NCBI RefSeq assembly: GCF_009455685.1
Contig: NZ_QPES01000002.1
Location: forward strand, 248,001-312,000
DNA from: Paraburkholderia hayleyella
GTDB taxonomy: Bacteria; Pseudomonadota; Gammaproteobacteria; Burkholderiales; Burkholderiaceae
Length of the DNA stretch: 64,000 nt
Reading direction: 5' to 3'
In this document: positions 26,401-32,774 of the stretch, piece by piece
How the letters are laid out: every line of letters starts with the position of its first letter
Position numbering within the stretch: position 1 is the stretch's first letter
Program-made: the position numbers and the translations under genes
The notes under the pieces: generated by a model
The model's database searches: none
Seen by the model: the letters and a program-made list of their open reading frames with translations, nothing else
Told to the model about the DNA's origin: nothing

Positions 26401-27965
26401 GCGCGTTGACGCTCAATGGCATCAATACCTATACCGGTGGCACAAACATTGCGCAGGGCATGCTGACCATCGGCGACATCACCCACCTGAATGCCAGTAC
26501 GGCGGGCGATGTGCAAGTGAGCGCCGCTGGGACATTACGCGGTTATGGCGCAGTGGGTGGCTCGGTGGTGAACCAGGGCCTGGTCTGGCCGGGTAGCCCG
26601 ACCGGTACGTTATCGGTGGGCGGCAATTATCAGCAGGGCGCGAACGGCACTTTGCAAATCGACGTCAGCCCGACGAGCGCCTCGCAACTCAAGGTGGGCG
26701 GCTCAGCGGCACTGGGGGGCACGCTCTCGCTGCTCTATGCGCCGGGCACCTATCGCACGATCAGCTATCAGATCGTCAGTTCACAGGGTTTGAGCGGCGA
26801 TTTCAGCAACGTCAGCACGAACGGCAGCGAACCGCAAAACCTCAAACGCAGCATCAATCTGAGCCAGTCCGGGGTGGTGCTGTCGTTAGGCGTGCCGACT
26901 CCGCCGGTGCCCCCGGATCCACCGGATCCACCGGATCCACCGGGGCCACCCACGCCCCCGATTAATCCCAACCCGCCCGATACGCCGCCTGGGCCGGTTG
27001 TGGTCGCCCCAACGAATGCCACGCTGTTTGGCGCATTGGGTTCGGCTGCGATGCGCGAGGGCCAGCAGGTCAACGATCTGCTACTGGAGCGGATGAGCCG
27101 CTTGTGCGCTGATGCCAGCGCGTCCGTTGCGGGTTGCCTGCCTCTGGGCCGCCATGCGTGGGTACAGACGACCGGCGCGATTGCGCAAGTGGGCGGCAAC
27201 AGCGGCGCGCCAGGTTATACCGATCGCCGTTATGGTTTTCTCGCGGGGATTGAGCGCCAGGTGAATGCCTGGACAGTCGGCGTGGCGGCAGGCTATAGCC
27301 ATGCCGACATCACGGAACAGCAAACGGGTAGTAGCGGCAAGATCGATACGCTACGCATCGCGGGTTACGGTGGCCGCTCGCTCGGGCCGGTGAATATTGC
27401 GGGGACGTGGGGCTATGCCCATGATTTTCTTGCCTCGAGCCGTAACTTTGGCAGCTTCGGCAATGCCGATGGCAATAGCCAGGGCGACGAGATGCATCTG
27501 GGTGCGCAGGTCAGCCTGCCGCTGACAGTGGGCCCGTTGCTCGTGACACCGCGTGCGGGTCTGCGATATCAGTACTTCCATGGGCATGCGTTCGATGAAT
27601 CCGGCCCGACCAGCCAGAATCTCGTGGTTGGCATGCAAAACCTGAAGAGCTTGCAACCTTATGTGGGCGTGACCGCAGGCTATCCGTTCATGCTGCTGGG
27701 GGAGCGGCCCGGTCTGGTGGAAGCGCGCCTGGGCTATGCCTACGAAACGCTTGATCCGTCGCGTTCGATGGCGGTCACGGCGGCCGATGGCACAAGCTTT
27801 ATCGTGCCCGGGGCGACCTCGTCGCGCGGCATGCTGAGCGCGGGGTTAGGGGTGAAGCTGCCGCTGCGCAAGACGCTCGATTTGAACGCAGGTTACGACA
27901 CGCTGATTCATACCGGTAATGTGTCGGGCCAGGCGCTCAGGCTGTCGCTGACATACCGCTTCTAG
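23454..27965 (+). CDS. type V autotransporter with PATR repeats
   Basis: Surface or secreted protein of 1503 residues. The N-terminus is an extended signal peptide region (MNRIYSVVWNSTLRLLQVASE), with the hydrophobic core near 78-95 and likely cleavage after Ala97. Residues 100 to about 400 are extremely Gly/Ala/Asn-rich. From about 440 to 830 there are four ~91-residue units with passenger-associated transport repeat text (LTLSGNNTYTGGT). A second repeat-like stretch follows, then a Pro-rich hinge (PPDPPDPPDPPGPP) near 1150-1175. The C-terminal ~290 residues form the autotransporter beta-barrel, ending SLTYRF. Adhesion or autoaggregation is the usual role of this class; no protease or lipase motif is visible. 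Confidence 0.93.
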   Translation: MNRIYSVVWNSTLRLLQVASEQVRSRGGKPGRKRVRGVGGTRTGSSGLARVRHFGRAHLGNAALARPRFIKLHPRHGAVMTCFLLAALMLPLEAAWAYGEDGAAGTVINGSSAENSTVSAGGNGGAGAPDNSGGGDGGGGGGGGGGGIWVQTSGTTLSNLSGATAEGGAGGAGGASVHDNGGGGGGGGSGIALDYGTVTNDGVVLGGAGGAGGAGGDIGGNGGNGGGGGDGLVTTGTGEGQPVTITNSGSIQGGAGGNGASSPGYFSGSAGAGGNGVAMAGGTLNNNGSIEGGQGGTTAPGWGAGGDGGAGIWVSGNTQPTTINNGQTGTITGGAGQAGGDAGTTTPNGVGGAGIAGANLNIINAGTITGGVNTDGGRANAVTFTGGSNTFELDAGGNVIGNVDATAASGGTNTLALGGDSGTSATFRVEDIGAQYLGFQQYAKNGAGTWTLTGSTTEVTPWTLNDGTLSISANRSLGADSGTLTFNGGTLNTRASIEMARAISITQENGTIDTDAGTTLTASGTISGDGRLTKNGGGTLTLSGANTYSGGTVLQEGTVSIGADNNLGDSNGTLTFNGGTLNTTGTFATQRAITITQANGTIDTNSGTALTANGAISGDGSLTKTGAGTLTLSGNNTYEGGTVIQEGTVSVSADTNLGNSAGGLTLNDSTLNTSGTFATARAIALQGGGGTIDTHAATALTANGEISGDGALTKTGAGTLTLLGNNTYTGGTVLDGGTLELGADNNLGAAGTATGGLTFNSGILRTLNGFSTNRTLQLNGTGGMIDTASETLTWNGTISGAGRLSKTGNGELYLTGQNLYTGGTLISAGMLTVDSSDHGLGVGSGGLNTVNVAAGVSSSAMLRFVGNSSADGLTITTGARSTTIFDDHSVAGNAQLILNAQGRLMLAGAAQAPGATVTNNAGGFVDISALTASGTAIGSLAGEGSVALGSRTLTLGGLNRDDVINGAINDGGSGGTLLKTGSGALTLNGINTYTGGTNIAQGMLTIGDITHLNASTAGDVQVSAAGTLRGYGAVGGSVVNQGLVWPGSPTGTLSVGGNYQQGANGTLQIDVSPTSASQLKVGGSAALGGTLSLLYAPGTYRTISYQIVSSQGLSGDFSNVSTNGSEPQNLKRSINLSQSGVVLSLGVPTPPVPPDPPDPPDPPGPPTPPINPNPPDTPPGPVVVAPTNATLFGALGSAAMREGQQVNDLLLERMSRLCADASASVAGCLPLGRHAWVQTTGAIAQVGGNSGAPGYTDRRYGFLAGIERQVNAWTVGVAAGYSHADITEQQTGSSGKIDTLRIAGYGGRSLGPVNIAGTWGYAHDFLASSRNFGSFGNADGNSQGDEMHLGAQVSLPLTVGPLLVTPRAGLRYQYFHGHAFDESGPTSQNLVVGMQNLKSLQPYVGVTAGYPFMLLGERPGLVEARLGYAYETLDPSRSMAVTAADGTSFIVPGATSSRGMLSAGLGVKLPLRKTLDLNAGYDTLIHTGNVSGQALRLSLTYRF

Positions 27966-27983
27966 TACCGCTACCGCTTCTAG
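27954..27983. repeat. 12-bp duplication spanning the autotransporter stop codon
   Basis: TACCGCTTCTAG occurs at 27954-27965, where it contains the autotransporter stop codon, and again at 27972-27983. The second copy contains, on the other strand, the stop codon of the Rap1a-like gene. Confidence 0.7.
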
Positions 27984-28318
27984 CGGCATGGCCATGCGCG
28001 AACGAAGGCTTTGTAGACCAGCGATGCGGTCGGCTGGGTTTGCCCGGCGGGGACGGTGCTCATATAACTGAGCACCGTGTCGAGTTTTTGTTTGTGCGTG
28101 GTGTCAGGCGGCATGCAATACAGCTCGCGCTGGCGGCTCACCACGGCTTGCACGCGCGCACCGCTGGTATAGCCCGCGAGAAACATCGCGCACAGGTCGA
28201 GGTTTTCCGGGGTTTTACAGGCGTTGTAGAACGTCGCGGCGTTTTCGAGTCCTTGCGCGGCTACGCCGCTGGAAACCAGCGCGCAACTGAGCGCAACGAG
28301 ACAGGAGAGGCGTTTCAT
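27980..28318 (-). CDS. Rap1a/Tai-like immunity protein, orphan
   Basis: A 112-residue periplasmic protein with a clear signal peptide (MKRLSCLVALSCALVSSGVAAQG). The mature part follows the Rap1a/Tai pattern: FYNACKTPENLDLCAMFLAGYTSGA, then YCMPPDTTHKQKLDTVLSYMS and a closing LVYKAFVRAWPC, with Cys residues placed to form disulfides. Characterised Rap1a and Tai4 neutralise type VI secreted amidases. No amidase or type VI gene is nearby, so it is either an orphan immunity gene or a member with another job. It is convergent with the autotransporter, 14 bp apart. Confidence 0.78.
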   Translation of the reverse strand: MKRLSCLVALSCALVSSGVAAQGLENAATFYNACKTPENLDLCAMFLAGYTSGARVQAVVSRQRELYCMPPDTTHKQKLDTVLSYMSTVPAGQTQPTASLVYKAFVRAWPCR

Positions 28319-28595
28319 CGTGGTTTCGGCTTCGCTTGAATAAAGGTGCGGGAAACTATACGCGCGGAGCGTATGAGCGCATCTTTTTATTGCGTGGCCG
28401 GTGCGGCTGAAACGCGGCTAGTCAAAAATAAAAAACCGCTCGGGTTCATGCGGCCTCGATGCCAGGACTGCGGCAAACATCCCCCTCTTTGCCCGGTGGG
28501 CCTGGAGCCCTGCCTGCCTGCCACGTTTTGGCCCGGACCATTGACTATCGTTCGCCATTAAAAATAGTCTGTTTTGCAGGGTGTTATGCCTTGAG

Positions 28596-28618
28596 GCTAA
28601 TGTGGCAAACGTAGCAAG
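28596..28618. repeat. left copy of 23-bp direct repeat (att-like)
   Basis: A 23-bp sequence (core CTAATGTGGCAAACGTAGCA) is identical to 30780-30802, with a further ~10 bp of weaker similarity outward (TATGCCTYRAG). The right copy is the last codons of the DUF2891 gene; the left copy is outside any gene. The two copies enclose about 2.15 kb holding the three MQGI genes. A duplicated gene 3' end flanking a segment is the usual footprint of site-specific integration. Confidence 0.7.
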
Positions 28619-28628
28619 ACAGAATATG

Positions 28629-28667
28629 GGTTGCCTGAGCGGGTTGCCTGAGCGGGTCGCCTGAGCC
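28629..28667. repeat. 13-bp tandem array, three copies
   Basis: Three head-to-tail copies of GGTTGCCTGAGCG at 28629-28641, 28642-28654 and 28655-28667; the last has two changes. It lies just inside the left direct repeat of the MQGI patch and about 155 bp downstream of the nearest stop codon (minus-strand gene ending at 28822). Confidence 0.75.
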
Positions 28668-28821
28668 GGGTGTAACGCTAGCCATAAAAATGGCCGCGCT
28701 GGATGAATGCGCGGCCCAGGAGCATCACTGCGATGAAGGGGTTGTCATCGAGTGCGGGTTTCGGCCATACACGCTGCCATGGTTCATGGTTTTGTGCCCA
28801 CATCGTTGTTTGGACCGTGCT

Positions 28822-29454
28822 CTATACGGAGTCTTTCTTGTCCGGATCGGCGAGGCTATTCGCGCCACTTCTATCAATTCCGGCATGTGTGTCATCACCG
28901 CTGGCGGCCCGGAGCCAGGCGGGGTTGAATTCACTATGGGTTTGGGCGGTGTTCGTGTTCGCAGGGCCATGCGCATCTGCTGTGTTATTCAGGTTGCCAG
29001 ACGCTGCTTCGCTGCCAGCACCGACGTTATGCCCCTGATTGCAGATCGCAGTGGTACCACTTGTACTGCTATTGATGATGGTGGTGCCGTCAGAATTATT
29101 TTTGATGGACGTGCTGCCAAAGGCATTGTTGCTGGTGATGCTCGTGCCATTGGCGTCGTTGCTAATAATCGTGTTAGACCACTGATTATTTTTAGTCTCG
29201 GCGCCCTTGTTCGTACCACCGCTCAGGCTGATGTTGATTCGCTGCCCATCGCTGGTGGTCATGGAGATCTGGTTACCTGAATAGTGCGGCTGCTGGCCAC
29301 GCAGGTAGTCCATCGTGCCGTTGTCGGATGAGGATTGCTGGGGTGGTTTTGCCGGATGCCTGGTGGCATGGTTCTGTTGCTCACTGGCCTGTTCAGGGTC
29401 ATCGGTCTGAACGTTGTAAAGAGACGAGGGTTTGGTTGGCCGAATACCTTGCAT
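28822..29454 (-). CDS. MQGI-family protein with 10-residue Asn/Thr/Gly repeats
   Basis: A 210-residue protein, not recognised as a known family. It begins MQGIRPTKPSS, sharing its first four residues and the ribosome site AGGAGA with the two genes upstream. I chose ATG 29454 for that reason; the open frame starts ten codons earlier. Residues ~80-140 contain five 10-residue units, such as TSITSNNAFG, STSIKNNSDG and TTIINSSTSG, that could stack as a small beta-helix. The rest is polar and disordered-looking (Gln/Asn/Ser/Pro). There is no signal peptide or membrane segment. An effector-like role through a non-Sec route is an inference. A plus-strand frame over the same DNA was judged a shadow. 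Confidence 0.6.
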   Translation of the reverse strand: MQGIRPTKPSSLYNVQTDDPEQASEQQNHATRHPAKPPQQSSSDNGTMDYLRGQQPHYSGNQISMTTSDGQRINISLSGGTNKGAETKNNQWSNTIISNDANGTSITSNNAFGSTSIKNNSDGTTIINSSTSGTTAICNQGHNVGAGSEAASGNLNNTADAHGPANTNTAQTHSEFNPAWLRAASGDDTHAGIDRSGANSLADPDKKDSV

Positions 29455-29459
29455 GTTGG

Positions 29460-29479
29460 GTCTCCTACTGAACGGGGAC
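29460..29479 (-). promoter_or_regulatory. possible hairpin pairing the ribosome site (gene at 28822-29454)
   Basis: On the minus strand GTCCCC (29479-29474) can pair with GGAGAC (29465-29460), which contains the ribosome site; one mismatch, loop of 8. It is weaker than the matching structures before the two sister genes. Confidence 0.35.
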
Positions 29480-29742
29480 TTCATGCTAGGCGATTTTTGG
29501 GTGTTGGCATGCTACATAGCTAGGGCTGTAAATGTCTAATGACGTGCAGCGCGATGAAAGCGCATGGATGCCCTGGAGCAGACATGAGTTTGAGATGGGT
29601 AGAGGGGAACCCGGCGACAAGGCTGTGCGAAACGCCGGTGTTGGGTAGCGTCGACGACCTGACGCCGGGACCGCTACAAAACTTCTGCAGGGCCCCGGTT
29701 GTTTCAAGTCGTGATTGAGGTACTACGGTAGTTTATTGGGAA

Positions 29743-30024
29743 TCAAGCCTTGGTCTCTAACAAGCCCTTTAACAGCGTGCTCATCCCAGCTGAGAGGCTA
29801 CTCATCAACTTGTCCAGAATGGACGGGTTATTGTCGGCTGGGGCATCGCTCCCTGCTGCAGAGGAAGGGGAAGGGTTATCCGGCGCCACGTTGCTTGAAT
29901 CTTGTGAAATAGCTGGCTGACCGGAACTACACGCGCCTGATGCGTTTGCCGCGGGTGCATCAGTGTTGGCTTCAGCTTGCGCTGCCTGGACAGCCGATAA
30001 AAGTGTGGATTGGATACCTTGCAT
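29743..30024 (-). CDS. MQGI-family small protein, harpin-like composition
   Basis: A 93-residue protein of unknown family, starting MQGIQSTLLSAVQAAQAEA. The middle is Asp/Asn/Ser/Pro/Ala-rich and disordered; the C-terminus (SILDKLMSSLSAGMSTLLKGLL) is a likely amphipathic helix. Small, acidic, heat-stable-looking proteins of this kind include type III-secreted harpins, but there is no real sequence match, so harpin-like is only a description of composition. It shares N-terminus, ribosome site and about 50 bp of leader with the gene at 30366-30656, while the bodies do not align. About 290 bp without a gene separate it from the next MQGI gene. Confidence 0.6.
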   Translation of the reverse strand: MQGIQSTLLSAVQAAQAEANTDAPAANASGACSSGQPAISQDSSNVAPDNPSPSSAAGSDAPADNNPSILDKLMSSLSAGMSTLLKGLLETKA

Positions 30025-30032
30025 GATTCGTC

Positions 30033-30060
30033 TCCTATGTTAATGGTTTATTAAAGGAGT
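30033..30060 (-). promoter_or_regulatory. leader hairpin that can mask the ribosome site (gene at 29743-30024)
   Basis: CTCCT (30060-30056) can pair with AGGAG (30037-30033), the ribosome site, across an 18-base loop. The sister gene at 30366 has the same layout with an identical loop length and a longer stem. Surrounding leader text (TATTCTG ... CTCCT ... ATTAAC ... AGGAGA) is conserved between the two. Confidence 0.45.
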
Positions 30061-30317
30061 ATACAGAATACGTTTATTCAGAGCCGCCATATATCGCATA
30101 GATATTTGATATTTATATACGACTGCTGCCTCGCATTTTTGAATGCGGTGGTTTTAATGAGATAATCTTGGCACGATATATTTAAATGCCGTATTGCATT
30201 TAAATATATCGTTTGCTTAATGTAAATTTTGTCGTTGGTAACAGACGTGTAATGGCAGTGGAAGAATACGAAGGGGCGGGAAAAGTGGACGTCAGGTTTC
30301 GCGTGATCCGACGTCAA

Positions 30318-30344
30318 GACTGCCGCAGAATATCTGCAGCAGTC
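30318..30344. terminator. hairpin between two MQGI genes, possible terminator
   Basis: GACTGC and GCAGA are mirrored by TCTGC and GCAGTC, giving a stem of 11 pairs with one mismatch and a 3-base loop. It lies 22 bp after the stop of the minus-strand gene at 30366. No strong T-run follows, so termination is tentative. The remainder of 30025-30365 is AT-rich leader and promoter DNA. Confidence 0.4.
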
Positions 30345-30365
30345 TCGTTGTTTCAGCTTGTTATT

Positions 30366-30656
30366 TTAATGAGTCGTTGGGATATCCGTCTGTTTGTTCC
30401 CTGAGGACTGTCCGGGAATATCTACCTGAACCGGGCCGTGCATGTTGGGGGAAGTGGGGGTAGTGGAAGGCGTGGAGGGAGGAATCTCCGCCTTAACCGG
30501 GCCATGCATGTTCGTGTGAGATGAAATAGTGTCGGTATCGGCGCGGCGAATGGGAGGGGTATCACTGGCACGACGCGCGCTGCCTGAATTGTCTGAAGGA
30601 GCATCAGCTTGCGATGTCTGGCTGGCTACACGGGTTGCTGATTGAATACCTTGCAT
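30366..30656 (-). CDS. MQGI-family small protein with duplicated NMHGPV motif
   Basis: A 96-residue protein of unknown family, starting MQGIQSATRVASQTSQADA. The body is Ser/Thr/Pro-rich and contains two copies of NMHGPVxxxIP, about 21 residues apart. There is no signal peptide, no membrane segment and no recognised domain. It is the most upstream of three MQGI genes and has its own leader, almost parallel to that of the 93-residue sister. The N-terminal Ser/Gln/Ala-rich region suits a type III secretion signal, but no secretion genes are in the window to support it. Confidence 0.6.
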   Translation of the reverse strand: MQGIQSATRVASQTSQADAPSDNSGSARRASDTPPIRRADTDTISSHTNMHGPVKAEIPPSTPSTTPTSPNMHGPVQVDIPGQSSGNKQTDIPTTH

Positions 30657-30660
30657 AATT

Positions 30661-30694
30661 AATCTCCTGAGTTAATTCATGGTTAGAGGAGATT
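30661..30694 (-). promoter_or_regulatory. leader hairpin that can mask the ribosome site (gene at 30366-30656)
   Basis: On the minus strand AATCTCCT (30694-30687) is the exact complement of AGGAGATT (30668-30661), which is the ribosome site placed 4 bases before the ATG context. The stem is 8 perfect pairs with an 18-base loop. Such a structure would close the ribosome site and could act as a thermosensor or be opened by a protein or RNA. Confidence 0.5.
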
Positions 30695-30766
30695 GCAGAA
30701 TAAGTTAAATACGATTTGCCAGATGCTGCATATCTATGTCTATAAATAATGTATTTTTTTGTTTTA

Positions 30767-31783
30767 CTATGCCTCAAGCGCTAATGTGGCAAACGTAGCA
30801 AGCCAGTGTTCGCCCATATAATCGCCTGCGACGTGCGGCAAGGCACATGCCAGATGCCGTTGTGCTGCATCGCGTAATACTTCAGCGCGTGGATCATTTT
30901 CAGGTAACGCACGCGCCAGCGCCCGCTGGCACCAGGCGCGGCTCAGGTTGAGGCCATCCAGATGCGCGATCTTGCCATCGCTGCGATCGGTGACTGTTAC
31001 GGGTACAAACAGCGTGCGCGGTTGCTGTACCGCCAGCTCGGGCAGAAAGTCATCGAACCACGCGATGAATTCGGCCGTGGGCAGCACACGCCGCATCAGT
31101 TCAGCCTCCATCAATGCCGGCGAAAGAAACTCATCGCCCGAGGGTTCCCACGCCTGACATGCGCGATCGTGTTCATGCCAGCGCCGGGCGGTTTCGGCAA
31201 TGACGCGGGTGAGCGCCCGATGCTGCGTTTGAGTGGCGAAATCGAACGCCAGTGTTAGCGCAAATGCTGTGTTGAAGTGCGTGCCGACACGCAGCGGATA
31301 CGTCGCCTTCGGCAAGAACTCAAGAAAGCGTTCGATGATGGCCTCGGTGAGCGGCGCCAGCGCGCTGGCCCAGACGCGGGCTTGCGGCAGCGATAGCTTG
31401 AGCGTATCGAGTTCGCCCGCTAGCGCAAGCAGCCATGCCCAGCCGTAAGGACGCTCGAACCCCCGGTTATGCGGTAAATCCAGATAGGCCCGCTCGGCCA
31501 TGATATTGGCCGCGGTGAAATGCACCTGCGTCACGTCAATGATGCGTGCTGCCTGTGGCAGATCAGGACAGCGGCGCAGTAGATGCAGCACCAGCCAGTA
31601 GCCATGCACGCACGAATGCCAGTCGTAGCTGCCATAAAACACCGGATGAAGCGCACGGGGGCTTTTGACATCCTCGGGGCCCGCGAGTGCATGGGTGAGC
31701 TTGTTGGGGTACTCGCGGCTCAGATGATCGAGCGCAAGCGTGGCGAACTGGGCGGCAATGCGCGTAGTGAGTTGAGTCGTCAT
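30767..31783 (-). CDS. DUF2891 domain protein
   Basis: A 338-residue soluble protein that covers the whole DUF2891 family length. It is all-alpha in appearance and rich in conserved His/Trp/Asp: HPVFYGSYDWHSCVHGYWLVLHLLRR, HNRGFERPYGWAWLLAL and WEPSGDEFLSP. This layout resembles alpha/alpha-barrel glycan- or peptide-acting enzymes, but no function is established that I know of. It starts 10 bp after the DUF979 gene and thus is the third gene of an operon with two membrane proteins. The 3' end carries one copy of the 23-bp repeat. Confidence 0.85.
   Translation of the reverse strand: MTTQLTTRIAAQFATLALDHLSREYPNKLTHALAGPEDVKSPRALHPVFYGSYDWHSCVHGYWLVLHLLRRCPDLPQAARIIDVTQVHFTAANIMAERAYLDLPHNRGFERPYGWAWLLALAGELDTLKLSLPQARVWASALAPLTEAIIERFLEFLPKATYPLRVGTHFNTAFALTLAFDFATQTQHRALTRVIAETARRWHEHDRACQAWEPSGDEFLSPALMEAELMRRVLPTAEFIAWFDDFLPELAVQQPRTLFVPVTVTDRSDGKIAHLDGLNLSRAWCQRALARALPENDPRAEVLRDAAQRHLACALPHVAGDYMGEHWLATFATLALEA
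30780..30802. repeat. right copy of 23-bp direct repeat, in the DUF2891 3' end
   Basis: Identical to 28596-28618. Here the sequence encodes the last residues of the DUF2891 protein (LATFATLA), so the reading frame has been kept intact next to the inserted patch. Confidence 0.7.
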
Positions 31784-31793
31784 CAGAGTCTCG

Positions 31794-32774
31794 CTAGAAA
31801 CGGAATACGAGGAAGTAGAGCAGCACCACGTTGACGGCTAGCAGCATTAACGCTGTTGGGATTTGCACCTTGATTACGCCGTTTTTATCGTGGAGCTCGA
31901 GCAGGGCGGCGGGGACGATGTTGAAGTTGGCGGCCATGGGCGTCATGAGCGTGCCGCAAAAACCGCAGAGCATGCCAATCGCACCCATGATGGCGGGGTT
32001 GCCGCCAAATTGATGCACGATCAGCGGCAAACCGATACCTGCCGTCATGACCGGGAAAGCGGCGAAGGCATTGCCCATGATCATCGTGAAGAGCGCCATG
32101 CCAAGCGCGTAGGCGAGAACAACGGCAAATGCGGAACTGAGTGGTATCCATGCCTGTACGAGCCCGGAGATCACACCCCCTACGCCTGCAAGTGCAAAGA
32201 GCGCACCGAGCGCGGCCAGCATCTGCGGCAGGATTGCCGCCCAGCCGACCGCATCCATGATTTGACGCGCATCCTTGAGCGCTTGCGTGGGCGAGTCGCG
32301 CAACATGGCCAGCGCGACACCGAAGGCCACGAGCGTGCCGAGGACGAGCGAGATCAGGGTGACGTTCTTGCTCTCGACGAATGGCAGATATTTCAGCGTG
32401 AAGGTTCCAGCCAGCGTGACCAGTGGAATCAGAAGTGCGGGAATAAATAGACGGTTGCCGAAACGGCGCGCCTGTCTTTCCCGATGAGTGATGAGCGCAT
32501 TGGCTGCGGCCTGATCAACCCGGCTGTCGTTACCGTCATTGCGGATTGCGCTTTGCCCCAGCTTGCCTGAACCCGCGATGAGCGCGAGGGCAATCGCCAT
32601 GCAGCCGGTGACGAAGTGCGGCAGCACACTGCCCAGCAGGAATGTTGCCGCGTAAATGCCCCAGAACAGAAAGTTGACGAAGCGCCGTCCATTTGCGCGC
32701 TCCATCAGGCCATAGAACGCAAATGCAGTGAACATCAGCCCGGCAACGAGATAAAGCGAATCGAGTTTAATCAT
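31794..32774 (-). CDS. DUF979 family membrane protein
   Basis: A 326-residue inner-membrane protein with about nine hydrophobic helices, matching DUF979. It always pairs with DUF969, and here the start overlaps the DUF969 stop by four bases. Gene-neighbourhood studies link the DUF969/DUF979 pair with 5-oxoproline or pyroglutamyl-peptide metabolism as a candidate transporter; I treat this as a hypothesis. A helical segment ATFNIVPAALLELHD-like near the C-terminus (MAANFNIVPAALLELHDK) is conserved-looking. Confidence 0.85.
   Translation of the reverse strand: MIKLDSLYLVAGLMFTAFAFYGLMERANGRRFVNFLFWGIYAATFLLGSVLPHFVTGCMAIALALIAGSGKLGQSAIRNDGNDSRVDQAAANALITHRERQARRFGNRLFIPALLIPLVTLAGTFTLKYLPFVESKNVTLISLVLGTLVAFGVALAMLRDSPTQALKDARQIMDAVGWAAILPQMLAALGALFALAGVGGVISGLVQAWIPLSSAFAVVLAYALGMALFTMIMGNAFAAFPVMTAGIGLPLIVHQFGGNPAIMGAIGMLCGFCGTLMTPMAANFNIVPAALLELHDKNGVIKVQIPTALMLLAVNVVLLYFLVFRF

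Noticed and set aside
24702..26516. 604-codon open frame on the minus strand inside the autotransporter
   Set aside because: It is antisense to repetitive high-GC coding DNA, has no family features and mirrors the passenger repeats; the plus-strand autotransporter is clear.
28690..29280. 196-codon plus-strand frame opposite the 210-residue MQGI gene
   Set aside because: The minus strand has the shared MQGI start, the ribosome site and the internal repeats; the plus frame has none of these.
30657..30780. Search by eye for paired TTCG boxes (HrpB-type) before the effector-like genes
   Set aside because: No pair at 16-base spacing was seen before the MQGI genes, the TALE-like gene, the AT-rich gene or the gene at 54470; a motif scan is needed for a firm negative.
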